Source: Arthrobacter sp. ISL-28
Lineage (GTDB): Bacteria > Actinomycetota > Actinomycetes > Actinomycetales > Micrococcaceae
Length of the DNA stretch: 64,000 bases
Direction: 5' to 3'
Assembly: GCF_018613875.1 (NCBI RefSeq)
Contig: NZ_JAGGPJ010000007.1
Location: 248,001 to 312,000 of the forward strand
A program made the position numbers and the translations under genes. Shown one piece after another: positions 26,579-35,195 of this stretch (within the stretch, counting starts at the first letter, position 1; every line of letters begins with the position of its first letter). The notes under the pieces are model-generated. The model searched no databases and had not been told where the DNA came from. It saw only the letters and a program-made list of their open reading frames with translations.

Positions 26579-26631
26579 TTATCAACACTATGGTGACCGT
26601 CGTAGAGTTCAAGCATGAGGTCTAACAGCTG

Positions 26632-28098
26632 ATGGGTTCCGGTCACTCCCACGGTCACGCAGGTCATTCGGAGCCGACGCCCCAGGCGGTAGCTGCACGC
26701 AGGAAGGCGAACCGGATTCTTGCCGCCGTGCTGATTCCGCTGACCCTGCTGACGCTGGCCGCGATGGCGGCGCTCTGGCCGTCCGGCAGCAAGGAGGGCC
26801 TGACACTTGCCAACCCCTATGCGGCGGCACCTGGAGTAACTTTCGATACCGGGCGGATCCAGCGCGTGGTCACCGAGAGTTGCACGGCTACGGCCAGCCA
26901 AAGCCCCCAGCAAGGGACGCGGCAAAGCCCGCAGCAAGGAACGCAGCAGGGAAGCCAGCAACGCACCGACGGCGGCTCCCGGTGCACCTTCGCCTTCACC
27001 GAGCCGGACAAGGGCGGCAACCCCGTCAAAGTGGTGATCAACCCGGACATCGCCAAGTCGCACGGCGTGGACGTGGGGGATAACATCCGCTACCTCAATC
27101 TCACCAATGCCCAGGGCGCCGCGGCCGCGGGACCGAACGGACCGGCCGCCCAAGGCGCGCCGGCGTACATCTTCGTGGACTTCGTCCGGACCATGCCCAT
27201 TATTCTGCTGGCCGTCCTGTATGCCCTGGTGGTGGTTGCCGTGGCCCGGTGGCGCGGGCTGCGTGCCCTGATCGGCCTCGTCGGTGCCTACTTCGTGCTG
27301 GTGAGCTTCATTCTGCCCGGACTCGTGGAGGGAAAGCCGCCGCTGCTCCTCGCCCTGGTGGGGTCCACCGTGATCATGATCGGGGTGCTGTACTTCGCCC
27401 ACGGCTTCTCGGCACGGACCTCCACCGCGCTGCTGGGCACGATCTTCGGCCTGGGCATCACGGCGCTGCTGGCGGCCTGGGCAACCGACGCCGCGAACCT
27501 CGCCGGCGTGGGCAGCCACGACGCCGCCACCCTCGTCAATATCTCGGGGAACATCTCGATTTCAGGCATTATCCTGTGCGGACTCATCATTTCCGGGCTG
27601 GGTGTCCTCAACGATGTCACCATCACACAGTCGTCGGCGGTGTGGGAGCTCTACGAGTTGGCGCCGGCCACGAGCGCCCGCAAACTGTTCAGCGCCGCCA
27701 TGCGGATCGGGCGGGACCACATCGCCTCCACGGTGTACACGATTGCCTTCGCCTATGCCGGCGCCGCCCTGCCCATCCTCATCATCGTGATGCTGTACAA
27801 CCGCCCGCTCGGGGAGGCGCTCACCAGCGCCGAACTGTCCGAGGAAGTCATCCGGACCCTGGTGGGATCGATCGGCCTCGTTCTGGCGATCCCCGTCACC
27901 ACGCTGATCGCGGTCCTCGTGGTCAAGGCTACGGGGATCCGGAGCGGCGGGCAGACGTCCGTAACGGCCGACGATGTCGATGACACCGGCGCGCTCGCGG
28001 CTGCAGCAGCCGTGGCCGCCGAAAGCGGTCCAACCCTGCCGGAAACGCGCCGCGGCCGGCGTGCCGTCCAGCAGGAGCAGGAGCGGGCCAGGGAATAG
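26632..28098 (+). CDS. YibE/F-family membrane protein
   Basis: 488 residues. It starts with a His-rich stretch (GSGHSHGHAGH), then a membrane helix and an extracytoplasmic region of about 130 residues containing a 24-bp tandem repeat (26899-26946; QSPQQGT copies). Seven or so helices follow with the YibE/F (PF07907) signatures: VDFVRTMPIILLAVLYALVV, SISGIILCGLIISGLGVLND and VTITQSSAVWEL. The family is conserved but its function is unknown. The His cluster could bind a metal, which is only a guess. The C-terminal tail is charged. Confidence 0.85.
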   Translation: MGSGHSHGHAGHSEPTPQAVAARRKANRILAAVLIPLTLLTLAAMAALWPSGSKEGLTLANPYAAAPGVTFDTGRIQRVVTESCTATASQSPQQGTRQSPQQGTQQGSQQRTDGGSRCTFAFTEPDKGGNPVKVVINPDIAKSHGVDVGDNIRYLNLTNAQGAAAAGPNGPAAQGAPAYIFVDFVRTMPIILLAVLYALVVVAVARWRGLRALIGLVGAYFVLVSFILPGLVEGKPPLLLALVGSTVIMIGVLYFAHGFSARTSTALLGTIFGLGITALLAAWATDAANLAGVGSHDAATLVNISGNISISGIILCGLIISGLGVLNDVTITQSSAVWELYELAPATSARKLFSAAMRIGRDHIASTVYTIAFAYAGAALPILIIVMLYNRPLGEALTSAELSEEVIRTLVGSIGLVLAIPVTTLIAVLVVKATGIRSGGQTSVTADDVDDTGALAAAAAVAAESGPTLPETRRGRRAVQQEQERARE

Positions 28099-28138
28099 CA
28101 CTTGCGCCCGATTTGCCCGCCTTTGAGACAATGGACGG

Positions 28139-29320
28139 GTGACTGTTGTAGCAACGCCTCCCGCCCCCAAGCTGGAACTCCCGCCCCTGAAGCTGGGACC
28201 GATCACGGTGGACACCCCCGTGATCCTGGCCCCGATGGCCGGCATCACCAACTCGGCCTTCCGCAGGCTCTGCCGTGAATACGGCGGCGGCATGTATGTG
28301 GCGGAGATGGTGACCTCCCGCGCCCTCGTGGAGCGCACCCCGGAGTCGCTGCGCATCATTTCCCATGACGACGACGAAAAAGTCCGCTCCGTCCAGCTCT
28401 ACGGAGTGGATCCCGTGACCGTGGGCCAGGCCGTGCGCATGCTGGTCGACGAGAACCGTGCGGACCACATTGACCTGAACTTCGGCTGCCCCGTGCCCAA
28501 GGTAACCCGGCGTGGGGGAGGTTCGGCCCTGCCCTGGAAAATCGATCTCTTCACCTCGATCGTGCAGACGGCGGTCAAGGAAGCGTCGAGGGGCGGCATC
28601 CCGCTCACCATCAAGATGCGCAAGGGCATTGACGAGGACCACCTGACGTACCTCGACGCCGGCCGCATCGCCCGCGATTCCGGCGTTGCCGCCGTCGCGC
28701 TCCATGGACGGACGGCGGCGCAGTTCTACTCCGGCCAGGCCGACTGGTCCGCCATCGCGCGCCTCCGCGAGGCGCTCCCGGACATTCCCGTCCTGGGCAA
28801 CGGCGACATCTGGTCCGCCGAGGACGCCGTGCGCATGGTCCGCGAGACCGGCGTCGATGGCGTCGTGGTCGGCCGCGGCTGCCAAGGCCGGCCCTGGCTT
28901 TTCGGGGACCTGCAGGCCGCGTTCGAAGGAAGCGACGAGCGGCATCGCCCGGGCTTGCGCCAGGTGGCCGAAGGCGTCTACCGCCATGCCGAGCTCATGG
29001 TCGAAACCTTCGGCAACGACGAATACAAGGCCCTCCGGGAAATCCGCAAGCACATGGCCTGGTACTTCAAGGGCTACGTGGTGGGCGGGGAACTGCGCGC
29101 CAAACTGGCCACAGTGCCCACCCTTGAAGTGCTGCGCGAACTGCTGGGCGAGCTGGACATGGACCTGCCCTACCCCGGCGCCGACTCCGAAGGCCCCCGA
29201 GGCCGTGCCGGTTCCCCGAAGAAGCCGGCCCTGCCCAAGGACTGGCTGGTCAGCCGGCAGATGGATGCAGACCAGACGCGCGACATTGCCGCCGCGGAGC
29301 TGGACGTGTCCGGTGGGTGA
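28139..29320 (+). CDS. dusB: tRNA-dihydrouridine synthase
   Basis: 393 residues, GTG start. FMN-dependent TIM-barrel enzyme that reduces uridine to dihydrouridine in the tRNA D-loop. Motifs: VILAPMAGITNSAFRRLCRE, HIDLNFGCPVPKVTRRGGGS with the catalytic Cys, LTIKMRKGID, ALHGRTAAQFYSG and VLGNGDIWSAEDA. The C-terminal recognition domain includes EIRKHMAWYFKG. Its last 8 nt overlap dgt, and dgt is followed by dnaG, a plausible three-gene unit. Confidence 0.94.
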   Translation: MTVVATPPAPKLELPPLKLGPITVDTPVILAPMAGITNSAFRRLCREYGGGMYVAEMVTSRALVERTPESLRIISHDDDEKVRSVQLYGVDPVTVGQAVRMLVDENRADHIDLNFGCPVPKVTRRGGGSALPWKIDLFTSIVQTAVKEASRGGIPLTIKMRKGIDEDHLTYLDAGRIARDSGVAAVALHGRTAAQFYSGQADWSAIARLREALPDIPVLGNGDIWSAEDAVRMVRETGVDGVVVGRGCQGRPWLFGDLQAAFEGSDERHRPGLRQVAEGVYRHAELMVETFGNDEYKALREIRKHMAWYFKGYVVGGELRAKLATVPTLEVLRELLGELDMDLPYPGADSEGPRGRAGSPKKPALPKDWLVSRQMDADQTRDIAAAELDVSGG

Positions 29321-30617
29321 GAGCCAGCTTGCCCAGGCGCGCCGGCTGCCACAGTTCCTCTCCGGCTACGAGGCCCACGATTCAGCCCGCTGGGTGGAGG
29401 AACCGCCCAAAAGCACCTACCGTTCCGACTTTGAGCGGGACCGTGCACGGGTCCTGCATTCCTCGGCACTGCGTCGGCTCGGTGCCAAGACCCAGGTGGT
29501 GGCGCCGGACACGGATGACTTTGTCCGGACCCGGCTAACGCACAGCCTTGAAGTGGCGCAGGTGGGCCGTGAACTGGGCCGGGCGCTGGGCTGCGATCCG
29601 GATGTGGTGGACACCGCCTGCCTGAGCCACGACCTCGGACACCCGCCGTTCGGCCACAACGGTGAGTCGGCGCTCAACGAAATGGCCCACGCAATCGGTG
29701 GCTTTGAAGGCAACGCGCAGACACTGCGGCTGCTGACCCGGCTGGAGCCGAAAGTCCTGGACAGTGAGGGCAGGCCGGCCGGCCTGAACCTGACCCGGGC
29801 AAGTCTCGACGCCGCGGCAAAGTACCCGTGGTCAGCCCTCGACGCGCCCGTGATCCACGGCCAGCGGACCAGCAAGTTCGGCGCCTACGAGGACGACCTG
29901 CCCATCTTCAACTGGATCCGGGAAGGGGCGCCCGGGCGGCGGTCCTGCCTCGAAGCCCAGGTCATGGACCTCGCCGACGATATTTCCTACTCGGTGCACG
30001 ACGTCGAGGACGCCATCGTGGCCGGCCACTTCCAGCTGCGCTGGATGGATAATCCGGACCACCGGGCCCGTGTGGTGGGGTACGCCAAGCAGTGGTACCT
30101 GCCGCACAACGACCCCGCAGCCATCGACGCCGCCCTGGCCAGGCTGGAAGCAACGGACGTCTGGGTCCGTGAGGCCGACGGCAGCCGCAAGTCCATGGCC
30201 GCCCTGAAGGACATGACCAGCCAACTGATCGGCCGGTTCTGTCAAAGCGCCCTGGAAACCACTCGTGCCGTGTACGGCCCGGAACACCTGACCCGCTACA
30301 ACGCGGAACTCATGGTGCCGGACGAGACCGTGATGGAGATCGCCGTCATGAAGGGCCTGGCCACCACGTTCGTGATGACCACGGAGCACCGCCAGCCCAT
30401 CTATGAGCGGCAGCGCGAGGTCCTCCACGCCCTGGTGACCGCGCTGAACGCCTCCGGCGACCGCCACCTCGAACCGATGTTCGCCGCTGACTGGCGGGAC
30501 GCGGCCGACGACGCCGCCCGGCTCCGCGTCGTCATCGACCAGGTGGCATCGCTGACTGACGGCTCCGCGCTGGCCATGTACGAACGGCTTGTGGGCAGCC
30601 TTCCGTCACTGTGGTGA
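29313..30617 (+). CDS. dgt: Deoxyguanosinetriphosphate triphosphohydrolase-like protein
   Basis: 434 residues from GTG 29313, which overlaps the dusB stop by 8 nt. HD-domain dNTPase: the metal ligands are in RTRLTHSLEVAQVGRELG, ACLSHDLGHPPFGHNGE and MDLADDISYSVHDVEDA. The N-terminal YRSDFERDRARVLHSSALRR is the substrate-loop signature. It splits dNTPs to nucleoside and triphosphate. Placement just before dnaG links nucleotide-pool control to replication priming, as in many actinobacteria. Confidence 0.93.
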   Translation: MGESQLAQARRLPQFLSGYEAHDSARWVEEPPKSTYRSDFERDRARVLHSSALRRLGAKTQVVAPDTDDFVRTRLTHSLEVAQVGRELGRALGCDPDVVDTACLSHDLGHPPFGHNGESALNEMAHAIGGFEGNAQTLRLLTRLEPKVLDSEGRPAGLNLTRASLDAAAKYPWSALDAPVIHGQRTSKFGAYEDDLPIFNWIREGAPGRRSCLEAQVMDLADDISYSVHDVEDAIVAGHFQLRWMDNPDHRARVVGYAKQWYLPHNDPAAIDAALARLEATDVWVREADGSRKSMAALKDMTSQLIGRFCQSALETTRAVYGPEHLTRYNAELMVPDETVMEIAVMKGLATTFVMTTEHRQPIYERQREVLHALVTALNASGDRHLEPMFAADWRDAADDAARLRVVIDQVASLTDGSALAMYERLVGSLPSLW

Positions 30618-30669
30618 TCGCCGACACAGGGCACCCTTCGCTGTCCCGCCCCCGGATTAGGATGGCTTC

Positions 30670-32583
30670 GTGGCCGGCCTGATCAAACGTGAAGACATTG
30701 ACGAAGTCCGCCAGCGCACGGACATCAAGGAAGTAGTTGACGGCTACGTCACGCTCAAAAACGCCGGGCTGGGCTCCTTCAAGGGCTTGTGCCCGTTCCA
30801 TGACGAGCGCTCGCCGTCGTTCACGGTCCGGCCGCAGGTGGGCCGCTACCATTGCTTCGGCTGCGGCGAAGACGGCGACGTCATCTCGTTCGTCCAGAAG
30901 CTGGACCACACAACATTCCATGAGGCCGTGGAGAAGCTGGCAGCCCGGATCGGGTACGAGCTCCGCTACGAGGACGGCGGCACGGGCCCCAACCGTGAGG
31001 AAGTGGGCAAGCGCCAGCGGCTCCTGGACGCCCATAAGGTGGCGGATGAGTTCTTCCGTGCCCAGCTGCTGACCGCCGGCGCAGCCGAAGGGCGCAAATT
31101 CCTGCAGCTCCGGGGGTTCGACCGCGGCGCTGCCGAGCATTTTGGCGTCGGATACGCGCCCCAGGGCTGGGATGCGCTGCTCAAGCACCTGCGCGGCCGC
31201 GGATTCATTGAGCCGGAGCTGAAGCTCACCGGGATGTTTTCCGAAGGCAACCGGGGCATCTACGACCGATTCCGGGGCCGTCTCATCTGGCCCATCCGGG
31301 ACATCGCAGGGGACACCATCGGCTTCGGCGCGCGCAAGCTCTACGAGGACGACCAGGGCCCGAAGTATCTCAACACCCCGGAAACAACGCTCTACAAGAA
31401 GTCGCAGGTGCTGTACGGCATCGACCTCGCCAAACGGAGCATTGCCAAGGACCGCCAGCTGGTGGTCGTGGAAGGCTACACCGACGTCATGGCCTGCCAT
31501 CTCGCGGGGATCCCGACGGCGGTGGCCACGTGCGGGACCTCGTTCGGTGCCGACCACATCAAGATCGCCCGCCGGCTGCTGTCCGACGACGGCACCGGGG
31601 GAGAGGTCATCTTCACCTTCGATGGCGACGCCGCCGGTCAGAAGGCGGCCCTGCGGGCCTTTGAAGAGGACCAGCGCTTTGTGGCCCAGACCTACGTCGC
31701 CGTGGAGCCGACCGGAGCGGACCCTTGCGACCTGCGGCAGACGCGGGGGGATGCGGCTGTCCGTGAGCTGATCGCCTCGCGGCGCCCGCTGTTTGAGTTT
31801 GCTATCCGGGCTGCGCTGAAAAGGCACAACCTGGATACCGTGGAAGGCCGGGTTGCCGCGCTGCGTGAGTCCGCTCCTGTGGTGGCCCAGATCCGCGACG
31901 CCGGCATCCGGCCCGCCTACGCGCGTGAGCTGGCGGGATGGCTGGGGATGTCGATCGAGGACGTTGGCAGCGCTGTGGCCGCTGCTGCCAAGCGGGGGGC
32001 CCATGGCCCGGGACAGTCCGCAGCCGGCCCCGCTGGCCGGGGCGGCGCCGGCACGCCTGGTCCGGGCGTTGCCGCGTTGCCGCCGTCGGGCGTTCTGCCG
32101 TCATTTAACCGTCCCGATCCCCGCGACCCGGTTGCATCCATGGAGCGGCAGGCGCTCGAAGTGGCGCTGCAGGAGCCGGCGATGCTGGGCGGAGGCATCT
32201 GGGAGCGCTTCGCCGCCGTACGGTTCGCCACGCCCGCTTATCAGGCTATCCACGACGCCATCCGCGCCACGGGACTCGGTTTCGCCGGGGATCCGGTGGT
32301 GTGGGTGGAGAAGCTGCGCCAGGAGGTCCCGGAACCGCTGCAGCCGCTGGTTTCGGAGCTTGCGGTGGTTCCGTTGCCCGCGAACACCGCCGAGGCCGTG
32401 CAAAAATACTGCCGGGACATCCTTGCCCGGCTTTTCGAACTGCAGATCACGCGCGTGAAGGCCGACAAGATGGGGCAGTTGCAGCGCCTGGACGCGGCAG
32501 CCCATCCTGAGGAGTTCCAGAAGCTCAACCGAGAACTGATGATGCTGGAAATGGAGCGCCGCTCACTGCGTTCCGAGTCCTGA
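30670..32583 (+). CDS. dnaG: DNA primase
   Basis: 637 residues, GTG start. The N-terminal CHC2 zinc ribbon is present (LCPFHDERSPSF, then HCFGCGEDGDV at about residues 39-65). The catalytic core has RLIWPIRDIAGDTIGFGARK, KSQVLYGIDLA and the TOPRIM acidic motifs VVVEGYTDVMACH and VIFTFDGDAAGQKA. A Pro/Gly/Ala-rich linker (around residues 445-475) leads to the C-terminal helicase-binding domain. It makes RNA primers at the replication fork. It ends 76 nt before the first tRNA-Asn. Confidence 0.97.
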   Translation: MAGLIKREDIDEVRQRTDIKEVVDGYVTLKNAGLGSFKGLCPFHDERSPSFTVRPQVGRYHCFGCGEDGDVISFVQKLDHTTFHEAVEKLAARIGYELRYEDGGTGPNREEVGKRQRLLDAHKVADEFFRAQLLTAGAAEGRKFLQLRGFDRGAAEHFGVGYAPQGWDALLKHLRGRGFIEPELKLTGMFSEGNRGIYDRFRGRLIWPIRDIAGDTIGFGARKLYEDDQGPKYLNTPETTLYKKSQVLYGIDLAKRSIAKDRQLVVVEGYTDVMACHLAGIPTAVATCGTSFGADHIKIARRLLSDDGTGGEVIFTFDGDAAGQKAALRAFEEDQRFVAQTYVAVEPTGADPCDLRQTRGDAAVRELIASRRPLFEFAIRAALKRHNLDTVEGRVAALRESAPVVAQIRDAGIRPAYARELAGWLGMSIEDVGSAVAAAAKRGAHGPGQSAAGPAGRGGAGTPGPGVAALPPSGVLPSFNRPDPRDPVASMERQALEVALQEPAMLGGGIWERFAAVRFATPAYQAIHDAIRATGLGFAGDPVVWVEKLRQEVPEPLQPLVSELAVVPLPANTAEAVQKYCRDILARLFELQITRVKADKMGQLQRLDAAAHPEEFQKLNRELMMLEMERRSLRSES

Positions 32584-32639
32584 AACGCCGGTAGCTGCCC
32601 GGCATGACCCTCGATTTCGTTTCCCGGCGGAGTGTTTGC

Positions 32640-32645
32640 TAGGCT
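32640..32645 (+). promoter_or_regulatory. Extended -10 promoter element of the first tRNA-Asn gene
   Basis: TTTGC-TAGGCT: a TGn extension plus an actinobacterial TAnnnT hexamer, ending 14 nt before the tRNA. The same layout with TAATGT lies exactly 200 bp downstream before the second copy, and with TAGAGT at 39022-39027 before the third tRNA. Confidence 0.55.
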
Positions 32646-32659
32646 TATATCCGCTTCAT

Positions 32660-32732
32660 TCCTCCTTAGCTCAATTGGCAGAGCATTCGACTGTTAATCG
32701 AAGGGTTGCTGGTTCAAGTCCAGCAGGAGGAG
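32660..32732 (+). tRNA. tRNA-Asn (GTT), copy 1
   Basis: A 73-nt cloverleaf. Acceptor TCCTCCT pairs with AGGAGGA; D-stem GCTC/GAGC; anticodon stem TTCGA/TCGAA with loop CTGTTAA (anticodon GTT); T-stem GCTGG/CCAGC with loop TTCAAGT. Discriminator G; CCA is not encoded. The 87-bp stretch 32653-32739 is identical to 32853-32939. Confidence 0.97.
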
Positions 32733-32738
32733 CGCACA

Positions 32739-32775
32739 GTCCCCGTTCCGGACCTCCGGAACGGGGACCTTTTTT
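32739..32775 (+). terminator. Rho-independent terminator of tRNA-Asn copy 1
   Basis: A perfect 13-bp stem GTCCCCGTTCCGG / CCGGAACGGGGAC with a 4-nt loop, followed by six T residues within an AT-rich run. Confidence 0.92.
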
Positions 32776-32839
32776 ATACCCGGGGAGGGTATTTGTTCCG
32801 CGTAATTCCGCCGATTTCCCATAGCGCGGGAACCTTTGC

Positions 32840-32845
32840 TAATGT
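32840..32845 (+). promoter_or_regulatory. Extended -10 promoter element of the second tRNA-Asn gene
   Basis: TTTGC-TAATGT at the same distance from the tRNA as in copy 1. A further conserved CGATTTC lies at 32812-32818, matching 32612-32618 before copy 1, so the upstream region was part of the duplication. Confidence 0.55.
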
Positions 32846-32859
32846 CATACCTGCTTCAT

Positions 32860-32932
32860 TCCTCCTTAGCTCAATTGGCAGAGCATTCGACTGTTAATCG
32901 AAGGGTTGCTGGTTCAAGTCCAGCAGGAGGAG
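32860..32932 (+). tRNA. tRNA-Asn (GTT), copy 2
   Basis: Identical in all 73 positions to copy 1, exactly 200 bp downstream. It has its own promoter element and its own, different terminator, so the two genes are separately transcribed. Confidence 0.97.
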
Positions 32933-32937
32933 CGCAC

Positions 32938-32978
32938 AGGTCCCGCAGCCAGCACAGAGTTGGCTGCGGGACCTTTTT
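32938..32978 (+). terminator. Rho-independent terminator of tRNA-Asn copy 2
   Basis: A perfect 14-bp stem AGGTCCCGCAGCCA / TGGCTGCGGGACCT followed by TTTT. The stem sequence is unrelated to that of copy 1. Confidence 0.92.
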
Positions 32979-33019
32979 CATGGCGGATCTTCACGCGTCT
33001 CGTTCTTTGGATGTCGGGG

Positions 33020-33427
33020 CTAGACGAAGTCCATCTCCACCTGGAGGAACCGTTCCGCCTCGGCGACGGCCGCTGCGAAGGCCTCGCTTTCAGTGGGGGA
33101 CGTGCGCGGCTGGCGGGGATGCCACTCGTGCGGCGAGGAGTGCACACGCGTGAAGCCGCCGTCGGGCGGTGCGTAGAAGATGCCAAAGCGCTGCACCGGC
33201 CATTCGGGGGACGTCTCCGGCGCCACGAGCAGGGCCGCATTGACGGCCGGATTGAACCACTGGGCTATGGGGCGCCGCCGGTCCTCGGTGAAAAGTCCCG
33301 CGGCATAGAGAGCTGCCGACTGCGCACTGGTCTGCGTGCACAGCCGGTCCCACCACAACGGCAGTATGCCGGTGTCGCACCGCTGCCACGTGGCTGGAAG
33401 GGGAGGATGATCCTGCCAGTGGGGCAC
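33020..33427 (-). CDS. Hypothetical protein
   Basis: 135 residues, GTG start at 33427. I do not recognise a family. It has a Trp-rich N-terminus (MPHWQDHPPLPATWQRC), a central WFNPAVNAALLVAPETSPEW and an acidic C-terminal helix (EAFAAAVAEAERFLQVEMDFV). There is no signal peptide or membrane helix. Codon use has the high third-position GC of its neighbours, supporting a real gene. It faces the tRNA-Asn terminator and lies alone between tRNA genes and a small membrane protein. Confidence 0.6.
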   Translation of the reverse strand: MPHWQDHPPLPATWQRCDTGILPLWWDRLCTQTSAQSAALYAAGLFTEDRRRPIAQWFNPAVNAALLVAPETSPEWPVQRFGIFYAPPDGGFTRVHSSPHEWHPRQPRTSPTESEAFAAAVAEAERFLQVEMDFV

Positions 33428-33546
33428 GTATCAACTTTATCTCGCGGCGGGCCGCCCGGAACAGATGCGGGCCAGATGCCGGCGGCGGAAGGGGCCGTCA
33501 GGGAACTGTTGCCAGGGGCGGTTCCGTTGCGAGCCCGGTCCCCTGG

Positions 33547-33726
33547 TCATGACCGGTTCCAGGGCCCCGGATTCACGCGGTACAGCAGCGCTGAGCCCGC
33601 CACGGCGCCAAGGATGATCCCCATCGCGACGTTGCCCATGGCCCGGCCGGCAAAGAAGCCCGCCACGCCGCCAAGGATGGCTCCGAGGAACAGTCCGCGG
33701 CGGTTGCGGTGCGGTTTTCGAGTCAT
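33547..33726 (-). CDS. Small glycine-zipper membrane protein
   Basis: 59 residues from ATG 33726 (MTRKPHRNRRG). A basic N-terminus is followed by two short hydrophobic helices rich in small residues: LFLGAILGGVAGFFAGRAMG and VAMGIILGAVAGSALLYRV. The repeated GxxxG spacing is typical of glycine-zipper membrane peptides. The frame is open upstream but that part is not hydrophobic and has no family look. The ribosome site is weak. Function unknown. Confidence 0.6.
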   Translation of the reverse strand: MTRKPHRNRRGLFLGAILGGVAGFFAGRAMGNVAMGIILGAVAGSALLYRVNPGPWNRS

Positions 33727-33793
33727 GCGGCCAGCGTACCTGCGGGCTTGGGGACCGAGTGCATCAGCGGGCGGTCCATTAGTGGCCGGTCCT

Positions 33794-35014
33794 TCAGTGG
33801 ATCGACGGAACGGTCTTGGGCCGGACCACGATCCACAGTGCCGCGGCTGCGAGGAAGATACAGCTGGCTTGGACGGCACCCATGGGCGTGGCGGAGCTGC
33901 CGCCCAGCCAGCCCACCACGGGCGAGATGAGGCCGGCCATCAGGAAAGTGGACGCGCCCAGCAGGGACGCCGCGGTGCCGGCCTGGGCGCCGTGGCTGGA
34001 CAGCGCCAGGACCTGGACGCTCGGGAAGGTGAAGCCGGTCCCAAGGATGTAGAACCAGAGCGGCACCATGACACCCCAGAGCCCGAACCCCAGCTGGTCG
34101 AAGAGGACGATCAGGAGGGCCATCAGGAACATCCAGGCGGTGGAACCGGCAAGGATCCACTGTGGCGGCACCCGCCGGATCAGCCGCGAGCTCGTTTGGA
34201 CCCCGGCGACGATGCCCAGTGAATTGATGCCGAACAGCAGGCCGTACTGCTGCGGAGTGAAGCCGTAGGTGTCCTGGAAAAGGAACGGGGACGCGGAGAG
34301 ATAGGTGAACAGGCCTCCGAAGTTCATGCCGCCGAGCATCAGGAGGCCGACGAAGATCCGGTCGGAGAAGAGTGTCCGGTAGCGCTGGCGGGCAGTCATG
34401 CCGGACAAACCGCGTTGCTCACGCGGAAGTGTCTCACGGACCAGGAACATCGCGGCGACGATCACCGTAGTGCCGTAGCATGCCAGGAACACGAAGATGC
34501 CCGGCCAGGGCATCACCAGGAGCAGCTGCGATCCGATCACGGGAGCCAGGATGGGTGCCAGTCCGTTGACCAGCGCCATGCGGGAGAACATCCGCACCAT
34601 GGGATAGCCGCTGAAGAGGTCCCGCACCACGGCCATGGCGACGACGCTCCCGCCCGCGGCGCCGATTCCCATCAGGACGCGGAAGAGACCGAGGGTGCCG
34701 ATGTCCGTGGAGATCGACGCACCCACCGAGGCGGAGATGTGCACGGCGGTGGCGAGGATGAGTGGCAGCCGCCGGCCGAACTTGTCGCTGAAGGGGCCAA
34801 CAACCAGCTGCCCGACGGCGAACCCGACGGTGGTACCTGTCAGTGTCAGCTGGACTGCGGCTTCCGAAACGTTGAGGCTTTCTTCCAGCGCGGGGAAGGC
34901 CGGCAGGTAGAGGTCCACCGTGAAGGGTCCCAGAGCGGTGAGGGCGCCAAGAAGAAGGATGTAGAGGAACTTTTGGCGTCGGCTCAGGGCATCGCCCGGA
35001 TTGGTGGTGGTCAC
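33794..35014 (-). CDS. Bcr/CflA-family multidrug MFS exporter
   Basis: 406 residues with 12 predicted membrane helices. Family signatures: LLGALTALGPFTVDLYLPAF in helix 1, GFAVGQLVVGPFSDKFGRR in helices 2-3 and GIGAAGGSVVAMAVVRDLF in helix 4. GTG 35014 is preferred over TTG 35023 because AGGA lies nine bases before it. Exports drugs or metabolites by proton antiport; the natural substrate is unknown. Divergent from the Holin-X gene. Confidence 0.88.
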   Translation of the reverse strand: MTTTNPGDALSRRQKFLYILLLGALTALGPFTVDLYLPAFPALEESLNVSEAAVQLTLTGTTVGFAVGQLVVGPFSDKFGRRLPLILATAVHISASVGASISTDIGTLGLFRVLMGIGAAGGSVVAMAVVRDLFSGYPMVRMFSRMALVNGLAPILAPVIGSQLLLVMPWPGIFVFLACYGTTVIVAAMFLVRETLPREQRGLSGMTARQRYRTLFSDRIFVGLLMLGGMNFGGLFTYLSASPFLFQDTYGFTPQQYGLLFGINSLGIVAGVQTSSRLIRRVPPQWILAGSTAWMFLMALLIVLFDQLGFGLWGVMVPLWFYILGTGFTFPSVQVLALSSHGAQAGTAASLLGASTFLMAGLISPVVGWLGGSSATPMGAVQASCIFLAAAALWIVVRPKTVPSIH

Positions 35015-35195
35015 AGAGAACAATCCTAGGGCGCAAAGATCATACTTTTACAGCGTTGGAGGGCTCGCCGGAAAGTATTTCCAGAAGTTGCGGCTGAGCC
35101 TGAATGATAGTTTTGTCACCGGGGCGTGCTGAGCCACATGCTGGCCCTGCAACAGCCGAAGAAGAATCGATGATGGAACCAGTTAGGCGGAACCT

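Noticed and set aside
32653..32939. Attachment sites of an integrated element (direct repeats at tRNA genes)
   Set aside because: Both copies are complete tRNA genes with their own terminators only 200 bp apart, and no integrase or cargo lies between them.
33547..33879. A 110-residue version of the small glycine-zipper protein
   Set aside because: The upstream half is low in hydrophobicity and looks like spacer; the internal ATG directly before the basic and hydrophobic segments is more plausible.
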